Shown one piece after another: positions 1 to 6,352 of a DNA stretch of 6,352 bases (the first letter of the stretch is position 1; every line of letters starts with the position of its first letter). Both the position numbers and the translations under genes were made by a program. The stretch covers positions 1-6,352 of the forward strand of contig CALAUY010000145.1 of the NCBI GenBank assembly GCA_937892015.1. The letters run 5' to 3'. The notes below the pieces were generated by a model. The model saw nothing but the letters and a program-made list of their open reading frames with translations. It did not search any database and was not told where the DNA came from. This DNA is from an uncultured Bacteroidales bacterium. GTDB lineage: Bacteria; Bacteroidota; Bacteroidia; Bacteroidales; Paludibacteraceae.

Positions 1-1312
1 TTTTGCGATATACGACCACACAAGGCACGAGCGGCATGTTGTACTTATAAGCCATCGTGAACGCCCCTTTTTGGAACGGACGCAGCGGTTTGTAGTACTG
101 CCACTGTGCCGCCTCGGGGAAGATGTGGAACCAATAACCGCGCTCATGGAACGTGTCGAACGCTCGATTAAACTTCATCATCGTTGACATACTGGCATCA
201 GGTTCGGGAATAGGTACCCCGCCAATCAGACGCATCAAGTACTGGTTCTTGGTGCGGAAATTCGGCGTGAACATCGGGATTTTCGTCGTATATTTGCCTT
301 TCACCGCCAAGACGATGGCCGGACAGTCCACCGGCGAGCAGTGGTTGCCGAGCGTGATAGCACCGCCTGCCAACTCTTTCTTGTATTTTTTCAGCCATTC
401 GCGCCCCTCGAAACGCAGCCCGAACTTGCAGTGCAGATCTAAAAACCCCACCACAAAATGTAGGACGAACGGATAACCCCACAGTTTCTGCTCCAATTTC
501 CATGAGAGGCGATCATCGACAAACGGGTAGTTGTCGTCCACCACGAACTCACGGTCGTACTCGGCACGGAAAAGACGTGCTGTGGGATTGTCCTCGGGGT
601 AATCGATGCCCGCGTCAGGCACGTACACATCGGGATTGACGACGAGGTCTTTGTAGCGGATATTGTCCTTCAGAGGACGCTTGTTTTGGTGGTTGTTGTC
701 TATCATCATAAAATGCATGTTAAGGGCACGGGCACTCTCCCCGTCGGTATCGTCGCGGTCGCCTATCATCAAGCAACGCTCGGCCGGCACGCCCAGTTGT
801 TCAATCACTTTTCGTATAGGTTCGACGGCAGGTTTCAGTCCTCCAAGGTCCGGCGCTGCGGCAATCAGGTCAACCATTTCGGGCTCGATGCCTAATGCTT
901 TCATTTTCTGCGACACAAAGCCGTAATCGCTATAAACAGCTATTTTCTTGCCGGCCTTGCGGAGGTCAGTGACGAGTTGCAGCGCCCATTCTTCTGCCTT
1001 GTACATCACTTTCAGGGTACGTACCATCTGCGGCATATAGTCGTGGAAATACCAGAACCGCGCCATTGAGGCCACTATCTGTTGGTCGCGAGCCATCTCG
1101 TTGAAGAAAGCCTCGTAGAAAGTCTCTGCTGAACCAAAATAGCGTCCACGGAGTGCTTTGCGCGCTGCCTGTTCGCGACCAAGCATGCCCAAACGCCCCA
1201 CTTCTCCGGATACGATTCGCCGAACGAGCGATGACTTGTTGTACATCGTACCGTCAAGGTCGAAAATGACGGCATCAATAGCCTCTACATCTATATCCGC
1301 AATCGAAATCAT
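1..1312 (-). CDS. HAD hydrolase-PlsC acyltransferase fusion, partial (C-terminus beyond window edge)
   Basis: This frame stays open from ATG at 1312 to the window edge (437 codons, no stop), so the C-terminus is missing. Residues 1 to about 225 form a HAD-type phosphohydrolase: motif I FDLDGT with nucleophile D18 and acid D20, a probable helical cap around 23-105, motif II S128 in IAVYSD, motif III K160 in LKP, and motif IV GDRDDTD at 184-190. Residues 225-275 look like a linker. A hydrophobic stretch follows (about 277-298), then a glycerolipid acyltransferase domain with the catalytic NHxSxxD motif (N323, H324, D329), FPE at 398-400 and a PFQKGAF block near 412-418. The usual FPEGTR is replaced by FPEAAQ, so the acceptor may not be lysophosphatidic acid. 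The protein probably acts at the inner face of the cytoplasmic membrane, removing a phosphate and acylating a lipid-like acceptor. HAD-PlsC fusions in the same order are known in actinobacteria. The start overlaps the upstream GH3 stop (ATGA); GAGGAG lies only 2 bases before the ATG. Domain calls are firm; substrates are unknown. Confidence 0.9.
   Translation of the reverse strand, partial: MISIADIDVEAIDAVIFDLDGTMYNKSSLVRRIVSGEVGRLGMLGREQAARKALRGRYFGSAETFYEAFFNEMARDQQIVASMARFWYFHDYMPQMVRTLKVMYKAEEWALQLVTDLRKAGKKIAVYSDYGFVSQKMKALGIEPEMVDLIAAAPDLGGLKPAVEPIRKVIEQLGVPAERCLMIGDRDDTDGESARALNMHFMMIDNNHQNKRPLKDNIRYKDLVVNPDVYVPDAGIDYPEDNPTARLFRAEYDREFVVDDNYPFVDDRLSWKLEQKLWGYPFVLHFVVGFLDLHCKFGLRFEGREWLKKYKKELAGGAITLGNHCSPVDCPAIVLAVKGKYTTKIPMFTPNFRTKNQYLMRLIGGVPIPEPDASMSTMMKFNRAFDTFHERGYWFHIFPEAAQWQYYKPLRPFQKGAFTMAYKYNMPLVPCVVVYRK
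1309..1312 (-). other. ATGA start/stop overlap, GH3-2 to HAD-PlsC
   Basis: The TGA of the 641-residue GH3 gene (1311-1309) shares bases with the ATG of the HAD-PlsC gene (1312-1310). This is the classic arrangement for translational coupling, where a terminating ribosome restarts on the next gene. A GAGGAG run at 1320-1315 lies just upstream, but it is only 2 bases from the ATG and also encodes the Glu-Glu of the GH3 C-terminus, so its role as a ribosome binding site is uncertain. Confidence 0.85.
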
Positions 1313-3234
1313 TTCTCCTCTGCGTTCCCTTTCCTTCGCTGTGCACGACGATAAGCCCTTGCTTGACGGCGTTCCTGACGACGTTCGCGATTGGCATCGA
1401 TACGCGTATCCCAACGATTGGCACCCTCCATGAACGACTCGCCGAGACGTGCCGCTCCTTTCTCCATCTGTTCGAGCAGACTGAACTTGTTGCGGCGTTT
1501 CTCGTCTTGCATCAACAAGTTGAACTTAAACTGTCCGTCGCGGAACCCATCACGCAGGCAAGCCGCCTTGAAGCGCGAATAGGCGTTCGAAATCAAGATA
1601 TGCGCTTGCGGTTCGTGCAGACGGAACGACTGTCTTTTGCTCTCGTATTCGACATTGATTTTCTGCAGATGAGCATCTACCACTTGTGCAAAAGAGTCGG
1701 CATCCTGTTGCGTCACCGGCTCGGTGTCCGGCTCGCGGTTCTTGCCGCGGGGAACGACCTTGTCGTCGAACTCAAAATAGAAATGGTACTTGCTCTCATC
1801 CACATCGGCGAACCCGACGAAGAACTTCGTTTTAAGTCCCGTCTCTTCCTCCGCCTCGTGCACGGCTTGGATGAACTGCGGCTCGTACAGTTTCTCGCCC
1901 GTCAGCGACACGATGCCGTTCACCTTGCTTACCATGTGCACCGTAGGCGTGTTGTAATAATGCCCTCCCACTTCCACAAGGTCGTTCATGTTATAGCGGA
2001 AAAGGCCCGAATACGTGGTCACGTACGCATTATATCGTTTGCCCACCTCCAGCTCGTCAATCTGCAGAAAATGTTTTTTCGGACTGTCCAGTTCGTTCTC
2101 CTCCACAAACTCGTAGTAATGGAAATGCGGGAAAAGCACCGATTCGACAGTGTCGTCCAAGGCAAAACCGAAACGACACTCAGTGGCAATGTACCCAAGT
2201 TCTTGATAGTACGTCCGTTCGAAATCGAACTTATCCATGTACTTATCCATATACACTTTCGTGTTGCCGCATTTCCATGTACTCAAGTATTGCAGCCACG
2301 GCCAGTAATATTTGGGCTCCATCCTGCCCGCCTCTTTGAGTTCCCTGAGCTCTTTCGCACGTTCGGGTTGCGCTTGTATCCAATGCGTCAGTTCTTGTCG
2401 TATCTCCGGCGCTATCTCGAACTTGTCGGAGAGTGTTCCGAGGGCAATGTCGAGGATCATCTCGTCGATATGTTCGTCCACCGTGTGCAGCAGTTCGAGG
2501 ATGGTAGATGGATTTGCCGTTGCCCATAGGGTCACATCGCGCCATTGCAGAGCCAGACGCATGAGCGTGTAGTTGCGCGCCGCATAATCTTCGATGGCCA
2601 TTACGCACGCAGGGGCCACGTAATGTTTCTTGATGATAGAGGGGATGTCGCGAACCAATACACCGCTCACAGAGCCGTAGATAGTGCCGTCGGGTGCGTA
2701 TCCCTCCACCTCTTTCCCCACGATAGGGAAGATGTGACCACCAAAGATGCGCGAACGGTGCTTGACGAAGTTCCATGTCCAGATGTGCGACATCTTGCCG
2801 TACACATCTTTGAGGTACTTATGCGTCATCGGCACCCATTTGGGCTCGGAGGTCGTGCCCGACGTTGTGGCGTACATGTCCGGCTTGCCGGGGAAAAGCA
2901 CATCCCGTTCACCGTTCTTATGACGCTCCACGTACGGTCGAAGCGACTCAAAACTGTTGTTTTCCGGCACGTAGAAACGGTATAGCCTGAACAGCTCCTC
3001 CGGCGAGGTGGCCGACAAGATGCGGTCGAAATGGTGCTCCTTGCCATATACCGTATCATTGCTGATGGTTAAGATGTCTCGCAGCGTTTTTTCCGCCGCA
3101 TGATGCGGACGACGCGACCATTTATTCAAACGAATAGTCTGCAATCCGCCCTCTATCATCAACACGAAATTGATGAGATAAGGAAACGGCAACGCTCGCC
3201 CTTCATTGTCCAAGTAAGGCTTGCTCGAACTCAT
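1309..3234 (-). CDS. GH3-family acyl-adenylate/amide synthetase, second paralogue with Arg-rich C-terminal tail
   Basis: This is a 641-residue GH3-fold protein of the acyl-adenylate-forming superfamily (often annotated 'GH3 auxin-responsive promoter family'). Characterised plant members adenylate a carboxylic acid with ATP and join it to an amino acid or other amine; bacterial substrates are mostly unknown. Visible motifs are the ATP loop TTSGTTSEPK (123-132), the YIATECRFG block (348-356, matching plant YASSECYFG), and GLFRYNMND (410-418, matching plant GLYRYRVGD with D418 kept), followed by SLTGEK with K448. Paralogy to the 566-residue upstream product is clear along the whole length, for instance CGNTKVY, LRPY/LQPY-[VI]-ERHK and RDGQFK blocks. 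Differences are about 12 extra N-terminal residues, a short insertion near 491-510, and a C-terminal tail of about 55 residues ending in an Arg-rich stretch (11 Arg in residues 611-641). No signal peptide is seen, so it is probably cytoplasmic. ATGA overlaps at both ends place it mid-operon and support the chosen start. Family firm, substrate unknown. Confidence 0.93.
   Translation of the reverse strand: MSSSKPYLDNEGRALPFPYLINFVLMIEGGLQTIRLNKWSRRPHHAAEKTLRDILTISNDTVYGKEHHFDRILSATSPEELFRLYRFYVPENNSFESLRPYVERHKNGERDVLFPGKPDMYATTSGTTSEPKWVPMTHKYLKDVYGKMSHIWTWNFVKHRSRIFGGHIFPIVGKEVEGYAPDGTIYGSVSGVLVRDIPSIIKKHYVAPACVMAIEDYAARNYTLMRLALQWRDVTLWATANPSTILELLHTVDEHIDEMILDIALGTLSDKFEIAPEIRQELTHWIQAQPERAKELRELKEAGRMEPKYYWPWLQYLSTWKCGNTKVYMDKYMDKFDFERTYYQELGYIATECRFGFALDDTVESVLFPHFHYYEFVEENELDSPKKHFLQIDELEVGKRYNAYVTTYSGLFRYNMNDLVEVGGHYYNTPTVHMVSKVNGIVSLTGEKLYEPQFIQAVHEAEEETGLKTKFFVGFADVDESKYHFYFEFDDKVVPRGKNREPDTEPVTQQDADSFAQVVDAHLQKINVEYESKRQSFRLHEPQAHILISNAYSRFKAACLRDGFRDGQFKFNLLMQDEKRRNKFSLLEQMEKGAARLGESFMEGANRWDTRIDANRERRQERRQARAYRRAQRRKGNAEEK
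3231..3234 (-). other. ATGA start/stop overlap, GH3-1 to GH3-2
   Basis: The TGA of the first GH3 gene (3233-3231) overlaps the ATG of the second (3234-3232). It has the same form as the junction before HAD-PlsC, so all three genes are chained without gaps. No clear Shine-Dalgarno sequence precedes this start, which fits reinitiation by coupled translation. Confidence 0.85.
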
Positions 3235-4931
3235 TCGATTACCAGTTTCTTGAATTTAGCATGTCGTTTCTCGTCTTGCAGCAACAGATTGAGTTTGAAC
3301 TGCCCATCGCGAAGGCCCTCGGCAATACATGCTGCCTTGAACTGCTCGAACGACTGCGGCACCAATCGGTGCGTTATAGGCGCTTTCACGCGGAAAGAGT
3401 CGCGTTTGGCCTTGTACTCCATGTTGTACGTCTTCAGCACCTCGTCCACGCGGCTACTGAACTGCTCCGCCACGCTCTGCGGCGTTTTGGGGTCAGCAAA
3501 CTCGTAGTAGAAATGATAGGCTGACTTCTCCAAATCAGCAAAACCGATAAAAAACTGAACGGGCGTTTGCATCTCTTCCTCAACCTCGCGGACGGCATCA
3601 ATGAACTGCTTCTCATGCAACTTCTCACCGGTCATCGTCACGATGCCGTTGATTTTCTGCACCAACGTCACCGACGGCGTGCCCCAATAGCGCGGACCTA
3701 CCTGCACCAGGTCGTTCATGTTGTAGCGATACAGACCCGCGTACGTCGTCACGTACGTAATATACCGTTTGCCCTCCTCCAACTCATGCAGTTGCACGAA
3801 ACGTTTCTCCTCGTCGGGCTTTTCCATATCCTCCTCCGGCACGAACTCAAAATAGTGCATATGCGGCGAGAAGATGGTGTTGTCCGTGTCGTCAATCACG
3901 TGACCGAAGCGGCACTCGGTGCTGTAGTACGAGAACTCTTGGTGGAACATCTGCGGCGGGAACGAGTCCTTAAACTTATCCAGATAGACTTTCGTATTGC
4001 CGCAACGCCATGTGGTAAGCAGTTGGAAATCAGGCCAGTAATGCTTAGGAAGCACTGTCCCGTACTTGGCTTTCAGGGCTCGCAACTCGGCCGCACGCTC
4101 CGGATTGGGTTTCATATAGGGTTTGAACGAGTCGCGGATATGCTCAGGGATATCAAACTTGTCGCTGATAGTACCTTTCTCGATATCCTCCACATAACTG
4201 TCGAAAAACTCGTTCACGTTGTTCTGCATCTCCACAATGGTCGAGGGATTGGCGGTGATAATCAGCGTTGTGTTGTGTTCTATCCCGAACCGCATGATGG
4301 CGTAATAACGCGCGTTGTAGTCCTCTATCTCATACACGGTGAACGGGTACGGCGACAGGTCCTTGACGAACTGCGGGCAGTCACGCTGCGCAAAACCGCT
4401 GATCGAACCGCATACAGTACCATCGGGAGCATAGCCCTCCACCACTTTGCCCACGATGCTTACCAGTTTGCCGGCGAATACCATCCGGCGATTCTTAATC
4501 ATCGTGAACAGCCACGCTTTGTTCATCTTGCCGTACACGTCGTTGAGGTAACGAGATGTGATAGGAATCCATTTGGGCTCTTTGGTCGTGCCGGACGTCG
4601 TGGCGTACAGTGCCGGTTTGCCCGGGAAGAGCACGTCCGGCTCGCCCGTCTTGTGACGCTCGATGTACGGCTGAAGGTCCTCGTAATTATTCGGTTTGAC
4701 CCACTTGCGATATTGTTCGTACAACTCTTTGTCGTCCTTCGCTTTGAGGATGTCCTCGAAATAGTGCTCACGACCATACACAGTGTCCTTGCTTATCTCA
4801 AGAATCTCGCGTAACGTACTTTCTTGTGCTTTACGCGGATGACGCGCGGCACGTTTGAATGCTAAATAGTTCAACCCTCCGGCTATTCCTAACAAGAAAT
4901 TCGCCACGAACGGGTATTTAAGTTTTTCCAT
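3231..4931 (-). CDS. GH3-family acyl-adenylate/amide synthetase, first gene of the operon
   Basis: This 566-residue protein is a GH3-fold adenylating enzyme, predicted to activate a carboxylate with ATP and pass it to an amine or similar acceptor in the cytoplasm. The ATP loop is TTSGTTKEPK (111-120). The second motif is YYSTECRFG (335-343, with E339), the third GLYRYNMND (399-407, with D407), and TMTGEK ends at K437. Compared with plant enzymes the YRVGD motif reads YNMND: the Asp is kept and the Gly is Asn, the same change as in the downstream paralogue. The N-terminus (about 7-26) is fairly hydrophobic and resembles the start of the paralogue (P-F/Y-x-x-NF-x-L-x-I-x-GGL), so it belongs to the fold or is a weak membrane-facing helix rather than a cleaved signal. 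A length near 570 is ordinary for the family. The start at 4931 follows a Bacteroidetes-type promoter by about 55 bases. Its stop overlaps the next start as ATGA. The actual acid and amine cannot be read from sequence. Confidence 0.94.
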   Translation of the reverse strand: MEKLKYPFVANFLLGIAGGLNYLAFKRAARHPRKAQESTLREILEISKDTVYGREHYFEDILKAKDDKELYEQYRKWVKPNNYEDLQPYIERHKTGEPDVLFPGKPALYATTSGTTKEPKWIPITSRYLNDVYGKMNKAWLFTMIKNRRMVFAGKLVSIVGKVVEGYAPDGTVCGSISGFAQRDCPQFVKDLSPYPFTVYEIEDYNARYYAIMRFGIEHNTTLIITANPSTIVEMQNNVNEFFDSYVEDIEKGTISDKFDIPEHIRDSFKPYMKPNPERAAELRALKAKYGTVLPKHYWPDFQLLTTWRCGNTKVYLDKFKDSFPPQMFHQEFSYYSTECRFGHVIDDTDNTIFSPHMHYFEFVPEEDMEKPDEEKRFVQLHELEEGKRYITYVTTYAGLYRYNMNDLVQVGPRYWGTPSVTLVQKINGIVTMTGEKLHEKQFIDAVREVEEEMQTPVQFFIGFADLEKSAYHFYYEFADPKTPQSVAEQFSSRVDEVLKTYNMEYKAKRDSFRVKAPITHRLVPQSFEQFKAACIAEGLRDGQFKLNLLLQDEKRHAKFKKLVIE

Positions 4932-4990
4932 CTTAGTAAATTTTTGTCATGCAATAACATTTTATTTGGCCGATTTTACCAATCAGCCTG

Positions 4991-5022
4991 CAAAGTTACA
5001 AAAAATAATCCATATATGCAAG
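4991..5022 (-). promoter_or_regulatory. Bacteroidetes-type promoter of the GH3/HAD-PlsC operon
   Basis: Read on the minus strand, TAACTTTG at 4998-4991 matches the Bacteroidetes -7 consensus TAnnTTTG exactly. CTTG at 5022-5019 is a one-mismatch -33 TTTG box, with a 20-base spacer inside the usual 19-21. The predicted transcription start is near 4986, leaving a leader of about 55 bases before ATG 4931. The call rests on consensus, spacing and position. Confidence 0.7.
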
Positions 5023-5078
5023 ATTTTTCGCAAAAAAAGTGCATTTTTTCTAAAAAAATTTGCTTATGTCACAAAAAA
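5000..5078. other. AT-rich inter-promoter segment with near-phased A/T tracts
   Basis: Runs of five to seven A or T lie at 5000-5005, 5024-5028, 5032-5038, 5044-5049, 5052-5058 and 5073-5078. Their centres fall mostly near multiples of one helical turn (about 9, 11.5, 8.5 and 20.5 bases apart for the last five). Such spacing is typical of intrinsically bent DNA or UP-like elements. The segment lies between, and partly over, the two divergent promoters. A regulatory role is inference only; Bacteroidetes intergenic DNA is AT-rich in general. Confidence 0.4.
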
Positions 5079-5090
5079 GCAGTAACTTTG
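5059..5090 (+). promoter_or_regulatory. Bacteroidetes-type promoter of the serine hydrolase gene
   Basis: TTTG at 5059-5062 and TAACTTTG at 5083-5090 match the -33 and -7 consensus of the Bacteroidetes primary sigma factor exactly, with a 20-base spacer. Transcription should begin near 5095, leaving only about 15 bases of leader before ATG 5110. An 8-base palindrome CAAATTTG (5094-5101) sits at the predicted start point; whether it is an operator is unknown. The -7 box and the base after it (TAACTTTGC) are the same as in the divergent promoter. Confidence 0.75.
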
Positions 5091-5109
5091 CACCAAATTT
5101 GTAGCCACA

Positions 5110-6234
5110 ATGAAAAACAGATTACACCCTTTTGCCGCTGTTTGGAACGTCTTTTTTGTAGTCGTGACGGCGGTTGTGTTGATGCTCTCGGCATGCTCCA
5201 AACCGATGACATCCGTCGAAACAGTTCAGTTAGACAGTCTCTGCCGTCAACTTTTCCCCGCCAACGAAGCAGGCGCGGCAGTGCTCGTGATGAGGGGAGA
5301 CTCTACCCTCTTCGACCGCGGATACGGTCTGGCAAACCTCAAGACAAAAACGCCTATCGATGGCAACACGTTCTTCAACATCGCTTCCGTAAGCAAACAG
5401 TTCACTGCCGTGGCGATGATGCAATTATCCGAACAAGGACGACTCTCGCTCAATGATGCCGTCGCGCAGCACTGTTCTTTCCCCCAATCGTTCTGGAAAG
5501 AGGTGCGTCTGCGCCATCTGCTCGCCCATTCGTCCGGCGTGCCCGACGAACGCGGGTACTTGTCGCGTCAGGAGAAAATCTTCGGCACCGACTCGCTCGC
5601 CGTGGCTTATCTGCCGCACGTTCAAGCCCTGCATTTCACGCCGGGGACCGACTACGAGTACATCAACCCCACGTTCGTCTTGGCCGGCATGATTGTCGAA
5701 CAAGTGCGTGGCGAACCCTTCTCCGACTACATGCAACGCCACATCTTCGCACCTGCAAACATGGAAGCGTACTACTTCGCCGATGACACCACCATTATCC
5801 CGCGCATGGCGCACGCGTACGTCAACGGCGAGGAGTATGATTACGGCGAAGAGACATTCTTCGCCACACGTGCCGACGGCGGACTCTACACCTCCACGCA
5901 CGATTTTGCCCGATGGGAGAAAGCTCTCCGCAACGGCATACTCCTCTCTGATAGCACGCTGAACAAAGCTTGGACACCGCAAACGCAAGTCTCAGGAAGC
6001 ACGTGGTGCGACTACCAGAACCGACCGAACACATGGTACGGACTCGGCTGGTTCATCGAACCACGAACAGACTCCACCAAAACGGTTATCTACCACACCG
6101 GCGACAACGGCGGATTCCAAATCCTCGCTGCACGCTACCCCGAAGATACCGCCCTCGTGCTCGTCTTTGCCAACCGAAACGATTGGAATCGTTACCAACT
6201 GATGCAACAGATAGAGAAAATCTACGGCCTGTAG
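5110..6234 (+). CDS. Lipoprotein serine hydrolase, class C beta-lactamase/PBP-like fold
   Basis: This is a complete 374-residue protein. The N-terminus is a lipoprotein signal: basic MKNR, a hydrophobic core at about 13-26, and the lipobox L26-S27-A28-C29, so the mature protein should be lipidated at C29 and anchored in the cell envelope. No acidic patch follows C29, unlike the surface-export signal described in some Bacteroidetes, which favours a periplasm-facing location. The catalytic domain carries the S93-V-S-K96 nucleophile/base motif, LLAHSSGVP (137-145), the Y184-I-N186 motif and H329-T-G331 replacing the KTG box. These define the beta-lactamase class C/serine hydrolase family (MEROPS S12-like), which includes esterases, D-amino-acid peptidases and PBP-like enzymes as well as true beta-lactamases. 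Substrate cannot be told, and antibiotic hydrolysis should not be assumed. The start at 5110 lies about 15 bases after the predicted transcription start and gives a complete signal peptide. It is transcribed away from the GH3 operon, with no evident shared function. Confidence 0.93.
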   Translation: MKNRLHPFAAVWNVFFVVVTAVVLMLSACSKPMTSVETVQLDSLCRQLFPANEAGAAVLVMRGDSTLFDRGYGLANLKTKTPIDGNTFFNIASVSKQFTAVAMMQLSEQGRLSLNDAVAQHCSFPQSFWKEVRLRHLLAHSSGVPDERGYLSRQEKIFGTDSLAVAYLPHVQALHFTPGTDYEYINPTFVLAGMIVEQVRGEPFSDYMQRHIFAPANMEAYYFADDTTIIPRMAHAYVNGEEYDYGEETFFATRADGGLYTSTHDFARWEKALRNGILLSDSTLNKAWTPQTQVSGSTWCDYQNRPNTWYGLGWFIEPRTDSTKTVIYHTGDNGGFQILAARYPEDTALVLVFANRNDWNRYQLMQQIEKIYGL

Positions 6235-6317
6235 GCTTCCGAAGCAGTTTCTCGGGAGCGCAGCGTAGGAAAAAATTCCTCAGACAGGTCCCGCTTGCGG
6301 GGGAGGGGTATGATACC
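6235..6317 (+). terminator. Hairpin cluster after the serine hydrolase gene, possible terminator or intergenic repeat
   Basis: Four short inverted repeats follow the stop codon: GCTT-CCG-AAGC (6235-6245), AGGAA-AAAA-TTCCT (6267-6280), CCCG-CTTG-CGGG (6290-6301) and GGTA-TGA-TACC (6307-6317). None is followed by a clear run of T, so a classical intrinsic terminator is not shown. The GC-rich hairpin and its flanks resemble dispersed intergenic repeats, which cannot be tested from one copy. Confidence 0.25.
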
Positions 6318-6352
6318 GTCTTCCTATTAGCCTTCGTTTCTAATCAGACTAG

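Noticed and set aside
153..503. Overlapping small frames on both strands within the acyltransferase domain
   Set aside because: The minus-strand frame from 1312 to 1 carries HAD and PlsC motifs continuously through this region; the small frames have none.
1363..2529. Long open frame on the plus strand (388 codons) opposite the second GH3 gene
   Set aside because: It lies wholly antisense to a gene with clear GH3 motifs, has no recognisable domain, and has a matching frame opposite the paralogue, so it is a by-product of codon use in conserved sequence.
3567..4814. Long open frame on the plus strand (415 codons) opposite the first GH3 gene
   Set aside because: Same reasoning: it mirrors the GH3 coding frame, is rich in His/Arg/Leu/Val as expected of antisense translation, and has no promoter of its own that I can see.
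1309..4931. A plant-hormone (auxin or jasmonate) role suggested by the GH3 family name
   Set aside because: The name comes from plant genes; the bacterial proteins share the fold and adenylation chemistry, but motif differences and the lipid-enzyme neighbour give no support for hormone conjugation.
4944..5456. Open frame of 170 codons running from the GH3 leader into the serine hydrolase gene
   Set aside because: It crosses both promoters and overlaps a well-supported gene in another frame; its first part translates AT-rich intergenic DNA and its second part is a frame-shifted shadow.
5425..5988. Minus-strand open frame of 187 codons inside the serine hydrolase gene
   Set aside because: Antisense to an intact catalytic domain, no known domain and no plausible start signal.
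5110..6234. Reading the serine hydrolase as an antibiotic-resistance beta-lactamase
   Set aside because: SxxK, YxN and HxG occur across the whole S12/class C-like family, most members of which are not resistance enzymes; nothing here shows beta-lactam hydrolysis.

Overview
The window comes from a bacterium of the Bacteroidetes, most likely the order Bacteroidales. Three things point there: two divergent promoters of the Bacteroidetes type (a TAnnTTTG box at -7 and a TTTG-like box at -33, 20 bases apart), start codons preceded by AT-rich rather than strong Shine-Dalgarno sequence, and tandem bacterial GH3-fold proteins of a kind common in that phylum. The genus cannot be named from this window.

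Positions 1-4931 (minus strand) hold one tightly packed operon, read right to left: a 566-residue GH3 acyl-acid/amide synthetase-like protein (4931-3231), a second, divergent 641-residue GH3 paralogue (3234-1309), and a fused HAD hydrolase plus PlsC-type acyltransferase (1312-1, cut off by the window edge after 437 codons). Both junctions are 4-base ATGA start/stop overlaps, so the three proteins are probably made together by coupled translation. GH3 enzymes activate a carboxylate as an acyl-adenylate and transfer it to an amine, and PlsC enzymes transfer acyl chains in membrane lipid assembly. The most economical reading is a pathway making or remodelling an acyl-amide or acylated lipid; the substrates are unknown. 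This operon is the most interesting part of the window.

Positions 4932-5109 are a short AT-rich divergent control region with one promoter facing each way and a run of A/T tracts at roughly helical spacing between them.

Positions 5110-6234 (plus strand) encode a predicted lipoprotein serine hydrolase of the class C beta-lactamase/penicillin-binding fold, with SxxK, YxN and HxG active-site motifs intact. It is transcribed away from the operon and nothing ties it functionally to it. The last 118 bases (6235-6352) are noncoding, with several small hairpins. No stretch over 300 bases lacks a gene. I saw no RNA gene, transposase or CRISPR array.
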